Below are positions 25,043 to 32,471 of a DNA stretch of 64,000 bases, piece after piece; positions within the stretch are counted from its first letter, which is position 1; every line of letters begins with the position of its first letter. The notes beneath the pieces are model-generated. The model worked only from the letters and a program-made list of their open reading frames with translations. It was not told the origin of the DNA and made no database searches. Made by a program: the position numbers and the translations under genes. The stretch is from assembly GCF_900114565.1 (NCBI RefSeq), contig NZ_FOTM01000011.1:1-64000 (forward strand), in the 5' to 3' direction. This DNA is from Leifsonia sp. CL147. Its GTDB lineage: Bacteria > Actinomycetota > Actinomycetes > Actinomycetales > Microbacteriaceae.

Positions 25043-26454
25043 CCGCGCTCGCGCCGCATCCCGACCGCCTCCTCCCCGCCGATCCCGGTGTGCGGGAGCT
25101 CGCCCGCCGGCTCTACTCGGCCGTCGCGACCGCGCCCATCCTGTCGCCCCACGGTCACGTGGATGCGCGCCTGCTGGCGGACGACGAGCCGTTCCCGGAT
25201 CCGGCGGCGCTCCTCATCACGCCCGACCACTACGTCACCCGCATGCTGCACGCCGTCGGCGTCCCGCTGGACCAGCTCGGCGTGTCCCGCCACGGCGTCC
25301 CCTCCCCCGTCTCCGGGCGGGCCGTCTGGCGCACGCTCTGCGAGCACTGGGATGCGTTCCTCGGCACGCCCGTCCGGTTCTGGTTCGAGTCGGAGTTCAG
25401 CGAGGTGTTCGGGCTCGCCGAGCAGCCGTCCGCCCGGAATGCGGACGCCCTGTACGACCAGCTCGCCGAGACCCTCGCCCGCCCGGAGTTCCGCCCGCGC
25501 GCCCTGTTCGGGCGGTTCGGCATCGAGGTGCTCGCCACCACCGACGACCCCGCGGACGACCTGGAGGCGCACGCCCGGCTGGCCGCCGATCCGTCCTTCC
25601 GCGGACGTGTGCTCCCGACGTTCCGCGCCGACCGCTACATGCACCCCGACGAGCCGGGCTGGGCCGACCGCCTGGAACGGCTGGCGGCCCGCGCGGACGT
25701 CGACACCCGCTCGCACGCCGGCCTCCTCGAGGCGCTCCGGGCTCGCCGCCGGGCCTTCGCCGAAGCGGGCGGGACCGCGACGGACACCGGAGTGCGGGAT
25801 GCCGGGAGCGAGCCCCTCGCGCCGGCCGAGGCCGAGCGCATCCACCGGGCCGCACTCTCCGGTTCGCTGACGGCGGCAGAGGCCGTCGCCTACCGGCGCG
25901 ACCTGCTCTACCGGCTGGCCGAGATGTCCGCCTCCGACGGCCTCGTGATGCAGCTGCATCCCGGTGTGATCCGCAACCACCACCGGCCCACCTTCGACGC
26001 GTACGGGCCCGACACCGGCCACGACCTGCCGGCGGTCGGAGCGTTCACCGAACCGCTCACGCCCATCCTGCGCGATTTCGGCACGAACCCCGCCTTCCGG
26101 CTCGTGCTGTTCACCGTCGACGAGACCGTCTTCTCGCGCGAGATCGCTCCGCTCGCCGGCTTCTACCCCTCGGTGTACGCGGGCGCGCCGTGGTGGTTCC
26201 TCGACACTCCTTCGGCCATCCGGCGCTACCGCGAGGCCGTCACCGACAGCGCCGGCTTCACCAAGACCAGCGGCTTCATCGACGACACCCGCGCCTTCTG
26301 CTCCATCCCGGCCCGCCACGACATGTCCCGCCGGGTCGACGCCGGCTACCTGGCGAATCTCGTCGCGACGCACCAGCTGAGCGAGGAGGAAGCGCTCGCC
26401 GTGGCGAAGCGCTTCGTGGACGACATCCCGCGGGCGACGTTCCGGCTGGGATGA
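25039..26454 (+). CDS. uxaC: glucuronate isomerase
   Basis: UxaC converts D-glucuronate to D-fructuronate (or galacturonate to tagaturonate), the first step of hexuronate breakdown. The 471-residue protein has SPHGHVDARLLADDEPFPDP near the N-terminus, with the metal-binding HxH motif. LHPGVIRNHH, APWWFLDTPSAIRRYRE and CSIPARHDMSRRVDAGYLA follow. The ATGA overlap with the lacI stop couples them. Together with fructuronate reductase and mannonate dehydratase it gives 2-keto-3-deoxygluconate; the kinase and aldolase for that are not in the window. Confidence 0.93.
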   Translation: MTALAPHPDRLLPADPGVRELARRLYSAVATAPILSPHGHVDARLLADDEPFPDPAALLITPDHYVTRMLHAVGVPLDQLGVSRHGVPSPVSGRAVWRTLCEHWDAFLGTPVRFWFESEFSEVFGLAEQPSARNADALYDQLAETLARPEFRPRALFGRFGIEVLATTDDPADDLEAHARLAADPSFRGRVLPTFRADRYMHPDEPGWADRLERLAARADVDTRSHAGLLEALRARRRAFAEAGGTATDTGVRDAGSEPLAPAEAERIHRAALSGSLTAAEAVAYRRDLLYRLAEMSASDGLVMQLHPGVIRNHHRPTFDAYGPDTGHDLPAVGAFTEPLTPILRDFGTNPAFRLVLFTVDETVFSREIAPLAGFYPSVYAGAPWWFLDTPSAIRRYREAVTDSAGFTKTSGFIDDTRAFCSIPARHDMSRRVDAGYLANLVATHQLSEEEALAVAKRFVDDIPRATFRLG

Positions 26455-26544
26455 TCGGCGCCCTCGCTGCCGCGGCAGGCCAGCGGGTGGTACGCCGGAG
26501 GCGCGATCGTTACGCCCGGGGACGGAGCAGCACCGGCGCCACGC

Positions 26545-26550
26545 TACGCT
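26545..26550 (+). promoter_or_regulatory. possible -10 box of gnd
   Basis: TACGCT lies about 105 nt upstream of the gnd start in the 200-bp gap after uxaC. It fits TANNNT, but no clear -35 is seen. Read-through from uxaC is also possible. Confidence 0.3.
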
Positions 26551-26654
26551 GGGAGGACTGCTCGATTCTTGCCACCAGCGGGAGAGCTGACCCCGGACCC
26601 TACCCGTCGCGGCGGACGGCCTCTGCCTGCCGCGGCCCCACGAAGGAGCATGAC

Positions 26655-28112
26655 GTGTCACAGGAAGCAACCGCCAACATCGGAGTCGTCGGCTTGGCGG
26701 TGATGGGATCGAACCTGGCCCGCAACCTCGCCTCCCGCGAGGGCAACACCGTCGCCGTGTACAACCGCACCTACGCCCGCACCGAGGACCTGCTGAAGGA
26801 GCACCCGGAGGCCGGCTTCGTCGGCTCCGAGCAGATCGACGACTTCGTCGCCTCGCTGTCCAAGCCCCGCACCGCGATCATCATGGTGCAGGCCGGGAAG
26901 GGCACGGACGCCGTGATCGACCAGCTGGTCGAGCGGTTCGAGCCGGGTGACATCATCGTGGACGGCGGCAACGCCAACTTCCACGACACCATCGACCGGG
27001 AGAAGCGGATCGCGCCGACCGGCATCCACTTCGTCGGCGCCGGCATCTCCGGCGGCGAGGAGGGCGCCCTGAACGGCCCCTCGATCATGCCGGGCGGATC
27101 GGCGGAGTCGTACGAGACGCTCGGCCCGATCCTCGCGTCGATCGCCGCGGTCGCCGAGGGCGAGCCGTGCGTGACCCACGTCGGCACCGACGGCGCCGGC
27201 CACTTCGTCAAGATGATCCACAACGGCATCGAGTACGCCGACATGCAGCTGATCGCCGAAGCGTACGACCTGCTGCGCACGGTCGGCGGCCTGGAGCCTT
27301 CGCAGATCGCGGACGTCTTCGCCGAGTGGAACAACGGCTACCTCGAGTCGTACCTGATCGAGATCACCGCCGAGGTGCTGCGCCAGGTGGACGCCGAGAC
27401 CGGCAAGCCGTTCATCGACATCGTCCTCGACCAGGCCGGCTCGAAGGGCACCGGCGTCTGGACCGTTCAGAACGCGCTCGATCTCGGCGTCCCCGTCGGA
27501 GGCATCGCCGAGGCCGTGTTCGCCCGGGCCGTGTCCTCGAAGCCCGCTCAGCGCGCCGCGGTGCAGGCGACCCTCCAGTCGCGTCCCGAGGTACAGAAGG
27601 CGTCCGATGTGGCCGCGTTCGCCGACGACGTGTCCAAGGCGCTCTACGCCTCCAAGGTCGTCGCCTACGCGCAGGGCTTCGACGCCATCATCGCCGGCGC
27701 CGAGAAGTACGGCTGGGACATCCACAAGGACGAGATCGCGAAGATCTGGCGCGGCGGCTGCATCATCCGCGCCCAGTTCCTGAACCGGATCGCCGACGCC
27801 TACGACGAGAACCCGGACATCTCGACGCTGCTCGAGGCCCCGTACTTCGCCGACGCCGTGCGCGAGGGCGAGGCGGCCTGGCGCCGCATCGTCGCCACGG
27901 CCGCGCTGTCCGGTGTCCCGGTCCCCGGATTCGGCGCCGCCCTGTCGTACTACGACTCGCTGGCCTCGACCCGCCTCCCGGCCGCGCTCGTGCAGGGCCA
28001 GCGCGACTTCTTCGGCGCCCACACCTACAAGCGCGTCGACAAGGACGGCGTCTTCCACACCCTCTGGTCGGGCGACCGCACCGAGATCGCGACCGAGGGC
28101 TCCTCGCACTAG
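26655..28112 (+). CDS. gnd: 6-phosphogluconate dehydrogenase, decarboxylating
   Basis: Gnd oxidises 6-phosphogluconate to ribulose 5-phosphate and CO2 with NADP. The 485-residue length is that of the long form. The Rossmann motif GVVGLAVMGSNLARNLAS is followed by VYNRT, with the Asn-Arg-Thr that favours NADP. VDGGNANFHDT and IHFVGAGISGGEEGA are the substrate-binding signatures, and GHFVKMIHNGIEYADMQL carries the catalytic Lys. The GTG at 26655 is preceded by AAGGAG with 6-nt spacing. With gntK it links gluconate to the pentose phosphate pathway. Confidence 0.96.
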   Translation: MSQEATANIGVVGLAVMGSNLARNLASREGNTVAVYNRTYARTEDLLKEHPEAGFVGSEQIDDFVASLSKPRTAIIMVQAGKGTDAVIDQLVERFEPGDIIVDGGNANFHDTIDREKRIAPTGIHFVGAGISGGEEGALNGPSIMPGGSAESYETLGPILASIAAVAEGEPCVTHVGTDGAGHFVKMIHNGIEYADMQLIAEAYDLLRTVGGLEPSQIADVFAEWNNGYLESYLIEITAEVLRQVDAETGKPFIDIVLDQAGSKGTGVWTVQNALDLGVPVGGIAEAVFARAVSSKPAQRAAVQATLQSRPEVQKASDVAAFADDVSKALYASKVVAYAQGFDAIIAGAEKYGWDIHKDEIAKIWRGGCIIRAQFLNRIADAYDENPDISTLLEAPYFADAVREGEAAWRRIVATAALSGVPVPGFGAALSYYDSLASTRLPAALVQGQRDFFGAHTYKRVDKDGVFHTLWSGDRTEIATEGSSH

Positions 28113-28135
28113 CCCTCCCTCCCGTCCCCGCCGAG

Positions 28136-28211
28136 CCCCACCGTCGAGTACACAAAGACTGCACGCGAATCCGCTGATTCGCGTGCAGTTTTTGTGTACT
28201 CGACGGCGGGG
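28136..28211. terminator. 31-bp-arm hairpin after gnd (family H1)
   Basis: Arms 28141-28171 and 28176-28206 are complementary at every position if one G-U pair is allowed, with a 4-nt loop CGCT. After one mismatch four more C-G pairs extend it. The arm begins CCGTCGAGTACACAAAG and continues ACTGCACGCGAATC. It lies 24 nt after gnd and 19 nt before the next gene, and could terminate gnd. The same arm sequence, diverged, recurs at 55803-55881, so it is a dispersed element and not an ordinary terminator. Confidence 0.8.
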
Positions 28212-28229
28212 GCGCGAGAGGATGGGGTG

Positions 28230-28580
28230 GTGACGTACGAGGACCATCCGGAACTCGCCGAGTACGAGCCGCTCGGAGAGCGACCGCTGCGCGGGCGGAC
28301 GATGACGGTCGCCAGCCGGGTCTTCGTCGTCGTCGCGCTGGGCGCGCTGCTGCTGCCCGGCGTCCTGCTGACGATCAGCATCCAGACCCAGACGGCCGGC
28401 TACACCTGCTCCGTCTACACCCGGCAGTACCAGCCGGACGCCCTCGGCTCGTCGGCGCGGTTCGAGCTGGCGGGTCCGGTCGGACCGGGCTGGCAGTGCT
28501 ACGCGCTGAACACGGAGGGCGACGCGACCTGGGTCGCCCCGCTCGGCCTCATCCCCTCGACGCCGCACCACCTCCCGTAG
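28230..28580 (+). CDS. small single-pass membrane protein
   Basis: This 116-residue protein starts at the GTG at 28230 (VTYEDHPELAEYEPLG). A cytosolic 28-residue N-terminus is followed by one hydrophobic segment at about 34-52 (VFVVVALGALLLPGVLLTI) and an extracellular domain of about 60 residues with two cysteines (YTCSVY and WQCYALN) that could form a disulfide. I do not recognise a function. It is flanked by a long hairpin upstream and repeat DNA downstream. Confidence 0.6.
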   Translation: MTYEDHPELAEYEPLGERPLRGRTMTVASRVFVVVALGALLLPGVLLTISIQTQTAGYTCSVYTRQYQPDALGSSARFELAGPVGPGWQCYALNTEGDATWVAPLGLIPSTPHHLP

Positions 28581-28800
28581 CCGCCCGCTCACGGCGCCTG
28601 CCGCCGCGGCCGCCGACCCACCGCCGCCGCCGACCCACCGCCGCCGCCGCCCACCGCCGCCGCCTCCGCCTTCGTCTCGTGCGCCTCCGTCTCGCGCGCC
28701 TCCCGCCTCCGCCGCCTTCGTCTCGTGCGCCTCCGTCTCGCGCGCCTCCCGCCGCCGCCACCTTCGTCTCGTGCGCCTCCGTCTCGCGCGCCTCTCGCCG
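28581..28800. repeat. CCG-rich run and three 46-bp tandem repeats
   Basis: 28600-28665 is a CCG/CCACCG run. From 28669 a 46-bp unit beginning CCTTCGTCTCGTGCGCCTCC recurs at 28715 and 28761, the last ending in CTCTCGCCG. Open frames through it on both strands are compositional. No gene is supported. Confidence 0.85.
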
Positions 28801-28860
28801 CCGAGGTGCTCGACGTTGCAGTTCGACACGGCGTGTCGGGTGCAACGTCGAGCACTTCGG
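28801..28860. terminator. nested long hairpin
   Basis: GTGCTCGACGTTGCA (28806-28820) and TGCAACGTCGAGCAC (28841-28855) form a perfect 15-bp stem. The stem extends outward with CCGA/TCGG and inward to a second stem CGACAC-GGC-GTGTCG. It lies between convergent genes and could terminate either. Confidence 0.75.
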
Positions 28861-29039
28861 CGAACCGGGTCGCCACTCCGGGATCCGCGCAGGCAACGGA
28901 GGAGCTTTGACCGCCTCGGCCCACAGACGCTGAAAAGGGAGGACGTCCGGCCCTGTTTCGACCCGGGATGTCCTCCGGTTCGTCCGAATTGCCGGGCCGA
29001 CCGGAGGAATCTCCTCCCTTTTCCACGCACGGGGAGCTG
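28861..29039. other. non-coding flank of the 29-kb purine array
   Basis: No gene is supported. GAAAAGGGAGGACGTCC (28932-28948) and its relatives GATGTCCTCCGG and TCTCCTCCCTTTTCC lie here in both orientations, matching the motif that closes the array at 29255-29272. Confidence 0.5.
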
Positions 29040-29272
29040 GGAAAGGGAGGCGGAGGCGGCCTGCGAGATGTGGGAAAGGGAGGCGGCCGGCAAGCCTGTC
29101 AGATACAGAAAAGGGAGGCGGATGCGGCAGGCGAGATACGGGAAAGGGAGGCGGAGGCGGATGCGGCCGGCGAGATGTGGGAAAGGGAGGCGGATGCGGC
29201 CGGCGCGCCGGCGAGACGCAGGAAAGGGAGGACATCTGGGCCGGCTGCGGCCGGATGTCCTCCCTTTTCGCG
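29040..29272. repeat. purine-rich 33-39 bp tandem array 3' of prs
   Basis: About five imperfect units of GGGAAAGGGAGGCGG-ATGCGGC-CGGCGAGATGT follow each other with 33-39 bp spacing. The array is closed by GGATGTCCTCCCTTTTC at 29256-29272, which is the inverted form of the motif at 28932. Composition and flanks resemble the 41-bp array after pth. It lies between the convergent ends of the small membrane-protein gene and prs. Confidence 0.75.
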
Positions 29273-29303
29273 CGGAGGGAGGGAGGTGAGGGAGGGAGCG
29301 CGC

Positions 29304-30281
29304 CTACGCGGCGCCGTCGAACATGGAGGTCACCGAGCCGTCGGTGAAGACCTCGCGGATCGCGTTCGCCAGGAGCGGCGCGATCGGCAGCACCGTCAGC
29401 TTGTCCCAGCGCTTGTGCTCGGGAAGCGGGAGGGTGTCCGTCACCACGACGGAGTCGATGACGTCGCTCTGCAGCAGCTCCACCGCCGGGTCGCTGAACA
29501 CGGCGTGGGTCGCGGCGACGACGACGCCCGTGGCGCCGTTCGCCTTGAGCGCCTCTGCGGCCTTCACGATGGTCCGTCCGGTGTCGATCAGGTCGTCGAC
29601 CAGGAGGCAGACGCGGCCGTTCACGTCTCCGACGATCTCGTGCACCGACACCTGGTTGGGGACGAGCGGGTCGCGGCGCTTGTGGATGATCGCGAGCGGG
29701 ACTCCGAGCTTGTCGCTCCAGATGTCGGCGACGCGGACGCGGCCCATGTCGGGCGAGACGACGGTCAGCGTCGCCGGGTCGAGCTCGCGGCGCATGTGCT
29801 CGAGGAGAACCGGCATGGCGAACAGGTGGTCGACCGGTCCGTCGAAGAAGCCCTGGATCTGCGCGGCGTGCAGGTCGACCGACATGATCCGGTCGGCCCC
29901 GGCCGCCTTGAACAGGTCGGCGACGAGGCGGGCCGAGATCGGCTCGCGGCCGCGGCCCTTCTTGTCCTGACGCGCGTACGGGTAGAACGGGGCCACGACG
30001 GTGATGCGCTTCGCCGAGGCGCGCTTGAGCGCATCCACCATGATGAGCTGCTCCATGAGCCACTCGTTGATGGGCGACGTGTGCGACTGGATGACGAACG
30101 CATCCGACCCGCGGACGCTCTCGTCGAAACGCGCGTAGATCTCGCCGTTGGCGAAGGTCCGTGCGTCGGTGGGGATCAGCTCGCTTCCGAGGCTTTCTGC
30201 GATCTCATGCGCGAGCTGGGGATGCGCGCGGCCGGAGATGAGGACGAGTCGCTTCTGGCCGGTCGTGGTGATCCCTGACAC
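29304..30281 (-). CDS. prs: ribose-phosphate pyrophosphokinase
   Basis: Prs makes 5-phosphoribosyl 1-diphosphate from ribose 5-phosphate and ATP for nucleotide, His and Trp synthesis. The 325-residue protein has FANGEIYARFDESVRG, PYARQDKKGRGREPI, VDLHAAQIQGFF and the PRPP-binding loop LLVDDLIDTGRTI. It begins at a GTG directly abutting the glmU stop (TAAGTG), so translation is coupled. The glmU-prs order is conserved in actinobacteria. Confidence 0.96.
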   Translation of the reverse strand: MSGITTTGQKRLVLISGRAHPQLAHEIAESLGSELIPTDARTFANGEIYARFDESVRGSDAFVIQSHTSPINEWLMEQLIMVDALKRASAKRITVVAPFYPYARQDKKGRGREPISARLVADLFKAAGADRIMSVDLHAAQIQGFFDGPVDHLFAMPVLLEHMRRELDPATLTVVSPDMGRVRVADIWSDKLGVPLAIIHKRRDPLVPNQVSVHEIVGDVNGRVCLLVDDLIDTGRTIVKAAEALKANGATGVVVAATHAVFSDPAVELLQSDVIDSVVVTDTLPLPEHKRWDKLTVLPIAPLLANAIREVFTDGSVTSMFDGAA

Positions 30282-31739
30282 TTACTCTCCACTCTTCTCG
30301 GCCGCACTGCCGTCCGGAGCGCTGCTCTCTCGTGCAGCCCTGTCGGCGTCCGTGCCCGGTCGCTTCTGGGCGACCCAGCCTTCGATGTTGCGCTGCGGGG
30401 CGACCGTGATGGCGAGGGCACCGGCCGGGACGTCCTTGCGGACGACCGTGCCTGCTCCCGTGTACGCTCCGTCCCCCATCCTAACGGGCGCGACCAGCAC
30501 GGTGTTCGTGCTGATGCGGACGTTGGAGCCGATCACCGTGCGGTGCTTGTTCACCCCGTCGTAGTTGGCCGTGATGACGCCTGCGCCGAGGTTGCCCTTC
30601 TCGCCCACCTCGGCGTCGCCGACGTAGTTGAAGTGCGCGAGCTTGGTGCCCTCGCCGATGACGGCGTTCTTGGTCTCGACGAAGGTGCCGATCTTCCCGT
30701 GAGCGCCGAGGACGGTGCCGGGACGGAGGTACGCGAACGGTCCGACCGTCGCGCCCGCGCCGATGACCGCGAGGGTCGCATCCGTCCGGGTCACCGTGGC
30801 GCCCTCGCCGACCTCCGTGTCGGTCAGCGTGGTGTCGGGCCCGACCGTGGCGCCCGTCTCCACGACGGTCGCCCCGCGGAGCTGCGTGCCGGGGAGGATG
30901 GTGACGTCGGGTGCGAGCTTCGCCTTGACGTCGATCCAGGTCGTCGCCGGGTCCTGCACGGTCACGCCGGCGAGCTGCCAGGTGCGGACCAGGAGCGCGT
31001 TGAGCTTCGCCGCGGCGTCGCTCAGCTGCGCCCGGTCGTTGATGCCCTCGACCAGCCACGACTCGGCGACGGGGAGCGCATCCACGTCGAATCCGGCCTC
31101 GCGGAGCAGCCCGATGACGTCGGTCAGGTACTTCTCGCCCTGCGCGTTGTCGGTGGAGACCAGCGCGAGCTTGTCGCGGAGCGCGGCCAGCCCGAAGAGG
31201 TAGATGCCGGCGTTGATCTCGCCGATCCCGCGCTCGGCGTCGGTCGCATCCTTGTGCTCCACGATCCGGTCGAGGTGGCCCTCCGGTGTGCGGACGATCC
31301 GGCCGTACCCGCTGGCGTCGGCCGGGAACGACGACAGGATGGTGGCAGCGGCCTCGCCCGAACGGTGCCGGCCGATCAGCTCGCGCAGCGTCCCGGCGTC
31401 GAGCAGCGGGACGTCGCCGTTCACCACGAGCACATCGCCCGAGAAGCCCTCGGGAAGCGCCTCGACCGCCAGCTCGACGGCGCGACCGGTGCCCGGGACC
31501 TCGTCCTGGTCGACGATCACCGCCTCGGGGAGGTCTTCCGCGATCACCTCGGCGAGCCGGTCGCGCTCGTGCCGGACGACCGCGACCACGTGGGCCGCAT
31601 CCAGCTCGCGGGCGGTCGCCAGCACGTGGGAGACGATCGGGATGCCGCCGAGCGGATGCAGCAGCTTCGGCGTGGCGGACTTCATCCGCGTGCCCTGCCC
31701 CGCCGCGAGGACGACGATGGCGAGATTCTGGTCGGTCAT
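30282..31739 (-). CDS. glmU: bifunctional UDP-GlcNAc pyrophosphorylase / GlcN-1-P acetyltransferase
   Basis: GlmU makes UDP-GlcNAc for peptidoglycan in two steps. The 485-residue protein has the uridyltransferase domain first (VVLAAGQGTRMKSATPKLLH, then NGDVPLLD and GEINAGIYLF). A left-handed beta-helix acetyltransferase domain follows from about residue 255 (FAYLRPGTVLGAHGKIG, FVETKNAVIG, LAHFNYVGD, GVITANYDG). The C-terminal 25 residues are a charged tail. GGAGGGA lies just upstream of the ATG. The tRNA-Gln gene ends 29 bp upstream. Confidence 0.96.
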   Translation of the reverse strand: MTDQNLAIVVLAAGQGTRMKSATPKLLHPLGGIPIVSHVLATARELDAAHVVAVVRHERDRLAEVIAEDLPEAVIVDQDEVPGTGRAVELAVEALPEGFSGDVLVVNGDVPLLDAGTLRELIGRHRSGEAAATILSSFPADASGYGRIVRTPEGHLDRIVEHKDATDAERGIGEINAGIYLFGLAALRDKLALVSTDNAQGEKYLTDVIGLLREAGFDVDALPVAESWLVEGINDRAQLSDAAAKLNALLVRTWQLAGVTVQDPATTWIDVKAKLAPDVTILPGTQLRGATVVETGATVGPDTTLTDTEVGEGATVTRTDATLAVIGAGATVGPFAYLRPGTVLGAHGKIGTFVETKNAVIGEGTKLAHFNYVGDAEVGEKGNLGAGVITANYDGVNKHRTVIGSNVRISTNTVLVAPVRMGDGAYTGAGTVVRKDVPAGALAITVAPQRNIEGWVAQKRPGTDADRAARESSAPDGSAAEKSGE

Positions 31740-31768
31740 GTCCCTCCAGGGGATCGGACTGTCGGACG

Positions 31769-31840
31769 CTCCGCCTCCAGGACTCGAACCTGGACCTAAC
31801 AGCTCCAAAGGCTGTCGTGCTGCCATTACACCAAGGCGGA
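31769..31840 (-). tRNA. tRNA-Gln (anticodon TTG)
   Basis: The minus strand folds as a 72-nt tRNA. The acceptor stem is TCCGCCT/AGGCGGA with discriminator G, the D-arm region is TGGTGTAATGGCAGCA, the anticodon loop is CCTTTGGAG with TTG, and the T-arm is CCAGGTTCGAATCCTGG. CCA is not encoded. It precedes glmU and may share its transcript. Confidence 0.95.
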
Positions 31841-31895
31841 ACGCGCTTTTCGCGCACCTGACAGTCTGCCAGACCCATCCCGGGTGCCACCCCAA

Positions 31896-31901
31896 TAGCA
31901 T
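31896..31901 (+). promoter_or_regulatory. -10 box of leaderless marR promoter
   Basis: TAGCAT ends 6 nt before the ATG at 31908; the gap is six Gs. The tRNA-Gln transcript must start divergently within the same 67 bp. Confidence 0.55.
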
Positions 31902-31907
31902 GGGGGG

Positions 31908-32411
31908 ATGGCCGACGCACGCGATGAGGTTGACCGCATCGTGGATGCGTGGCTGCGGGAGCGCCCGGACCTCGACTTCGCGCCCCTGCAGGTGCTCTCG
32001 CGGGTGGACCGCCTCTCCCGTCACCTCGATCGCGCCCGCCGCGGAGCCTTCGAGCGCTCGGACCTCGAATCGTGGGAGTTCGACGTGCTCGCCGCTCTGC
32101 GCCGCGCCGGCGCGCCCTACCAGCTGAGCCCGAAGTCGCTCCTGCAGCAGACCCTCGTCTCCTCCGGAACGATGACGAACCGGATCGACCGCCTCGTCGC
32201 CCGCGGCCTGGTCGAGCGCCGCACCGACCCCAATGACGGCCGCGGCATCCTGGTGCAGATGACCGCGCAGGGCCTCACCCGGGTGGATGCGGCGATCACC
32301 CGGCTCGTGGATGCGGAGGCCGAGCTCCTCGAGGGCCTCTCGTCCGGCGACGCGGAGCGCCTGGCGGGTCTGCTGCGCAAGCTCAGCCTCGGCTTCGACA
32401 CGGAGAGCTGA
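31908..32411 (+). CDS. MarR-family transcriptional regulator
   Basis: This 167-residue winged-helix protein carries SPKSLLQQTLVSSGTMTNRIDRL as the recognition region (about 75-97) and RRTDPNDGRGILVQMT as the wing with the conserved D-x-R. The N-terminal helix LSRVDRLSRHLDRARR fits the dimer interface of the HpaR/SlyA-like group. It is leaderless and its target is unknown; no clear palindrome overlaps its promoter. Confidence 0.9.
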   Translation: MADARDEVDRIVDAWLRERPDLDFAPLQVLSRVDRLSRHLDRARRGAFERSDLESWEFDVLAALRRAGAPYQLSPKSLLQQTLVSSGTMTNRIDRLVARGLVERRTDPNDGRGILVQMTAQGLTRVDAAITRLVDAEAELLEGLSSGDAERLAGLLRKLSLGFDTES

Positions 32412-32471
32412 GCCGCGCGGCACGGTCCGCTCCCAGCACTCTGTTATCCCCCTCTCATAAACTGAGGGGCG

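Noticed and set aside
28549-29093. Open frames through the CCG and 46-bp repeats
   Set aside because: Composition-driven Arg/Ala/Glu runs, no domain, and repeat-derived.
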